Source of the DNA: an uncultured Draconibacterium sp.
GTDB taxonomy: Bacteria; Bacteroidota; Bacteroidia; Bacteroidales; Prolixibacteraceae
DNA length: 64,000 nucleotides
NCBI RefSeq assembly: GCF_913063105.1
Contig: NZ_CAJXYQ010000001.1
Span: forward strand, 248,001-312,000
Reading direction: 5' to 3'
Part shown: positions 61,122-64,000 of the stretch, piece after piece
Layout: every line of letters begins with the position of its first letter
Numbering within the stretch: position 1 is the stretch's first letter
The notes under the pieces: model-generated
Databases searched by the model: none
What the model was told of the DNA's origin: nothing
What the model saw: only the letters and a program-made list of their open reading frames with translations
Program-made: the position numbers and the translations under genes

Positions 61122-62705
61122 ATGAAAGGCTTTTCGTGGGTAACTATTTTTTGCGCACTTTTTGCTTGCTGCGCATGTCAACCCCAAACTCCGCAAGAAT
61201 CCGTAAAGAAACCCAATGTACTTTTCATTTTAGTCGACGATTACGGCTACACCGATTGCGGTATTATGGGAAGTAAATACTACGAAACGCCCAACGTTGA
61301 CCGCATAGCCCGCGAGGGAATGATTTTTACCGATGGCTATGCAACCTGCCAGGTGTGCAGCCCTTCGCGGGCAAGTATTATAAGTGGCAAATTTCCGGCC
61401 CGCCATGGCATTACCGACTGGATTGGAGCAAAAACCGGAGAAGAATGGAGTAAAGTTGGCCGTGCAACCCAATTGCTTCCTCCAGAGTACAAACATGCTT
61501 TAGCGCACGACTACATTACCTTACCTGAAGCGATGAAAGAAGCCGGTTATAAAACTTTCTTTACTGGGAAGTGGCATGTGGGCGGAAAAGGATCGTGGCC
61601 CGATGATCATGGTTTTGACATTAACAAAGGTGGTTGGGATGTTGGTAGTCCCAAAGGTGGTTATTTCGCCCCCTGGGAAAATCCAACTTTACCAAGCGGA
61701 CCTGATGGCGAAAACCTGTCGATGCGTTTGGCCAAAGAAACGGTTAAGTTTATTGAAGCGAATAAAGACACTGCTTTTTTCGCCTATCTTTCGTTTTATG
61801 CAGTTCACGGTCCAATTCAAACTACCCAGCAAAAATGGGCCAGGTACCGCCAAAAAGCCGAACAAATGGGTATTGCCGAAAACGGCTTCGAGATGGGGCG
61901 TTTCCTGCCCATTCGCCAGGTACAGGACAACCCGGTTTATGCCGGTTTGGTTGAAGCAATGGACGACGCCGTTGGCCTTGTTTTAGATGCACTGGAAGAA
62001 ATGGGACTGAATGAAAATACCATTATTTGTTTTACAGGTGATAACGGGGGGGTGGCTGCCGGCGATGCTTTTGCTACATCAAACAAACCCCTTCGCGCCG
62101 GAAAAGGCTACCAATTTGAAGGCGGAATTCGCGAACCCTATTTTATTAAAGTTCCGGGAATGGGAAACGGACAAAAATGTTCGACACCGGTTACAGGAAC
62201 CGACTTTTATCCGACGATTTTGGAGCTATGTGGAGTAGAATTAAAACCTAAAGAACACATTGACGGCAAAAGTCTTGTTCCGCTTTTAAAAGGAGAAACT
62301 ATGGCCGAACGACCATTGGTTTGGCATTACCCGCATTATGGAAACCAGGGGGGAGAGCCTTCATCAATCATTCGGCAGGGCGATTGGAAATTGATTCATT
62401 ATTACGAAGATAGCCGTGAAGAATTATACAATCTGGAAAACGATTTGTCGGAAACAACTAATTTAGCTGCCGATAACCAGGAAAAAGTAAAAGAACTAAG
62501 TGCAACCCTCTTCGCTATGTTGGAAGAAATGGGAGCCCGTTTTCCTGAACGTGACCCAAGCTGGACAGCCGAGCGCGAAGCTGCCCACCTAAAAAATATT
62601 GTTGAAAAGCGCTGGCCGGCATTGGAGAAACAACGCAAGCAGTTTCTATCTGAAGATTTTGATCCGGGAAACAACTGGTGGGGCAGCATGGTTGTAAATG
62701 ACTAA
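61122..62705 (+). CDS. Sulfatase lipoprotein (S1 family) 2
   Basis: This 527-residue sulfatase has lipobox CCAC-QPQ. The metal site is VLFILVDDYGYTD, the formylglycine Cys is C79 in CSPSRASIISG, with GKWHVGGKG and CFTGDNGGVAAGD. It differs from sulfatase 1 in length and in the C-terminal region, which suggests a different S1 subfamily and sulfate position. It is co-transcribed with the GH105 gene. Confidence 0.92.
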   Translation: MKGFSWVTIFCALFACCACQPQTPQESVKKPNVLFILVDDYGYTDCGIMGSKYYETPNVDRIAREGMIFTDGYATCQVCSPSRASIISGKFPARHGITDWIGAKTGEEWSKVGRATQLLPPEYKHALAHDYITLPEAMKEAGYKTFFTGKWHVGGKGSWPDDHGFDINKGGWDVGSPKGGYFAPWENPTLPSGPDGENLSMRLAKETVKFIEANKDTAFFAYLSFYAVHGPIQTTQQKWARYRQKAEQMGIAENGFEMGRFLPIRQVQDNPVYAGLVEAMDDAVGLVLDALEEMGLNENTIICFTGDNGGVAAGDAFATSNKPLRAGKGYQFEGGIREPYFIKVPGMGNGQKCSTPVTGTDFYPTILELCGVELKPKEHIDGKSLVPLLKGETMAERPLVWHYPHYGNQGGEPSSIIRQGDWKLIHYYEDSREELYNLENDLSETTNLAADNQEKVKELSATLFAMLEEMGARFPERDPSWTAEREAAHLKNIVEKRWPALEKQRKQFLSEDFDPGNNWWGSMVVND

Positions 62706-62827
62706 ATTTCGTAACGAATCTTCACTATTCAATTTGTAGCGTTTAAAACAAGAAGACAGAACCTACAGGACATTTTTTATTACAGAATAAACTAACACCA
62801 CTATAAAATTATTTAAACCACAGTAAC

Positions 62828-63751
62828 ATGAAACGTAGAAACTTCATAAAAAACACGGCAGCAAGTGGCATTGCCCTCACGGGGCTAACCGGAGCTTTAC
62901 AGGCATCGGGGGGCGAAAAGAAAAAATCGAACAAAGCAAAATTTAACCTGAAGTATGCCCCAAGCCTGGGCACATTTAACGAACATGCAGGAGAAGATCC
63001 GATTGACAATATAAAATTTATGGCCGACCAGGGATTTCGGGCAGTTTTCGACAACAGCCTGATGAAAAAAGAACCGGCATTACAGGAAAAAATAGCCAAC
63101 GAACTGGCACGCAACAACATGGATTTGGGGCCCTTTGTATTATATGCTGATTTTAAAACAAAATCGTTTGTTACCCAAAACGAAGATATCAAACAAATGC
63201 TAAAAGACACCATGCACAAGGGGCTGGAAGTTCAGAAAAGAACAGGGGTAAAAACAGCATTGATTGTGCCCGGAAGATTTGATGAAGGCCTGGAGCATGG
63301 CTATCAAATGGCCAATATTATTGACAACCTGCGCATGTGTTGTGACATTGTTGGCCCCACAGGCCTGGAGCTGGTTATGGAACCATTAAACGCCTGGACC
63401 AACCACCCGGGATTAATTTTAACCAAAATGCCCGAGGCCTATATGCTTTGTGTAGCCGTTAACCACCCCAGTTGTAAAATTGTTAACGACATGTACCACC
63501 AGCAAATTACCGAAGGAAATATTATCCCCAACATCGATAAATGCTGGGATCACATTGGCGCTTTTCACATTGGCGATAATCCCGGGCGCAAAGAACCCGG
63601 AACTGGTGAAATAAATTACCTGAACATTTTTAAACACATCTACGATAAAGGATATAACGGAGTACTGTGCTGCGAACATGGTAAAAGCATATCAGGCAAA
63701 AAAGGAGAAAAAGCCTTTATCGAAGCCTATCGGACAGTAGATAATTTTTAA
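62828..63751 (+). CDS. Tat-exported hydroxypyruvate isomerase-like TIM-barrel protein
   Basis: This 307-residue protein has a twin-arginine signal (KRRNFIKNTAASGIALTG). The rest is an AP-endonuclease-2/xylose-isomerase-like barrel close to hydroxypyruvate isomerases: FNLKYAPSLGTFNEHAGEDP, LELVMEPLNAW (metal Glu), CKIVNDMYHQQITEG, AFHIGDNPGRKEPGTGEI and VLCCEHGKS (Glu-His), given here in parts. In catabolic clusters such proteins are thought to isomerise or epimerise sugars. Periplasmic location is predicted. A terminator follows, so it ends the cluster. Confidence 0.88.
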   Translation: MKRRNFIKNTAASGIALTGLTGALQASGGEKKKSNKAKFNLKYAPSLGTFNEHAGEDPIDNIKFMADQGFRAVFDNSLMKKEPALQEKIANELARNNMDLGPFVLYADFKTKSFVTQNEDIKQMLKDTMHKGLEVQKRTGVKTALIVPGRFDEGLEHGYQMANIIDNLRMCCDIVGPTGLELVMEPLNAWTNHPGLILTKMPEAYMLCVAVNHPSCKIVNDMYHQQITEGNIIPNIDKCWDHIGAFHIGDNPGRKEPGTGEINYLNIFKHIYDKGYNGVLCCEHGKSISGKKGEKAFIEAYRTVDNF

Positions 63752-63757
63752 CAATAA

Positions 63758-63787
63758 AAAAGGTGGCTAGCTAGTAGGCCACCTTTT
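63758..63787 (+). terminator. Terminator of the polysaccharide cluster
   Basis: AAAAGGTGGC (63758-63767) pairs with GCCACCTTTT (63778-63787) around a 10-base loop, 7 bases after the last gene. Confidence 0.9.
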
Positions 63788-64000
63788 CTTTTAGTTTCAT
63801 CTAAGGAGGAGGGTTGGCAGTTTACAGCAGCGAAATATACTACTAAAGAACTACCAAATATTTTTATTGAAAATTCTGTTTCTTCAAAACGCTCCGCTAA
63901 TTTCGACATATACCCGAACAAAACAGATTCAAATCGTAAAACAGAGTTGCATATCGTAAAAAACAACTTCAAATAACATTTTTTGTACCTTTACTCCATA

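Noticed and set aside
63748-63972. 74-codon minus-strand frame at the right edge
   Set aside because: It overlaps the cluster terminator and shows no protein-like features.

Overview
The window looks like chromosome of a marine or sediment member of the Bacteroidota, probably order Marinilabiliales (a Prolixibacteraceae-like organism). The evidence is: promoters of the TTG-N19/20-TAnnTTTG type, a GldA-like ABC ATPase, a long-form IspG, an ECF sigma/FecR/TonB-receptor unit with an STN domain, DUF2723, DUF6427 and DUF3108 proteins, a Reg_prop sensor kinase, and a lipoprotein sulfatase/glycosidase cluster. Taxonomy is inferred; there is no rRNA in the window.

Layout. 1-5.4 kb is core genome: ispG (cut by the left edge), gldA, a family 2 glycosyltransferase, and metK behind a SAM-II-like riboswitch. 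At 5.49 kb lies an initiator tRNA-fMet. An 18.4-kb integrative element (5.55-23.96 kb) is inserted in the 3' end of that tRNA and bounded by a 21-bp direct repeat. It carries an XRE regulator with two candidate operators, small unknown genes, a decayed patch, an HTH/Rep-like pair, a rightward defence cassette and, at its right end, a tyrosine integrase. The cassette holds a PLD-SNF2 helicase, an Eco57I-like adenine methyltransferase, an SH3-domain membrane protein, a PD-(D/E)XK protein, a GmrSD-like DUF262/DUF1524 protein, a relic of a second methyltransferase 3' end, and an AlbA-domain/ATPase protein.

24.2-28.7 kb is an ECF sigma/anti-sigma/TonB-receptor operon and a small exported protein. 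The sigma gene and the small-protein gene share a bipartite promoter-like motif. 28.9-30.8 kb encodes two outer-membrane-type proteins. 40.1-30.9 kb (minus strand) is a run of housekeeping genes: DUF2723, purD, DUF6427, a NodU-type carbamoyltransferase, tsaB, DUF3108 and efp. A degenerate ~42-bp tandem repeat lies upstream of that run. 40.8-44.9 kb is a nitrosative-stress unit: pgeF and an HcpR-like Crp/Fnr regulator, divergent from a ferredoxin gene and hcp, with a good Crp-type palindrome between them. 45-49.3 kb has a large Reg_prop histidine kinase and an exported coiled-coil protein. 49.6-51.9 kb has two divergent class II fructose-bisphosphate aldolases. 52-55.7 kb has an MltF-like lytic transglycosylase and a TPR histidine kinase.

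55.9-63.75 kb is a co-directional catabolic cluster for a sulfated, probably uronic-acid-containing polysaccharide: GH2, sulfatase, GH105, sulfatase and a Tat-exported sugar isomerase-like protein. No SusC/SusD pair lies within the window.

The best candidate for something not described is the defence cassette: a PLD-nuclease/SNF2 motor translationally coupled to a large adenine methyltransferase, followed at short spacing by a membrane SH3 protein, a PD-(D/E)XK protein and a fused GmrSD-like protein. All functions are read from sequence motifs; no database search was run.
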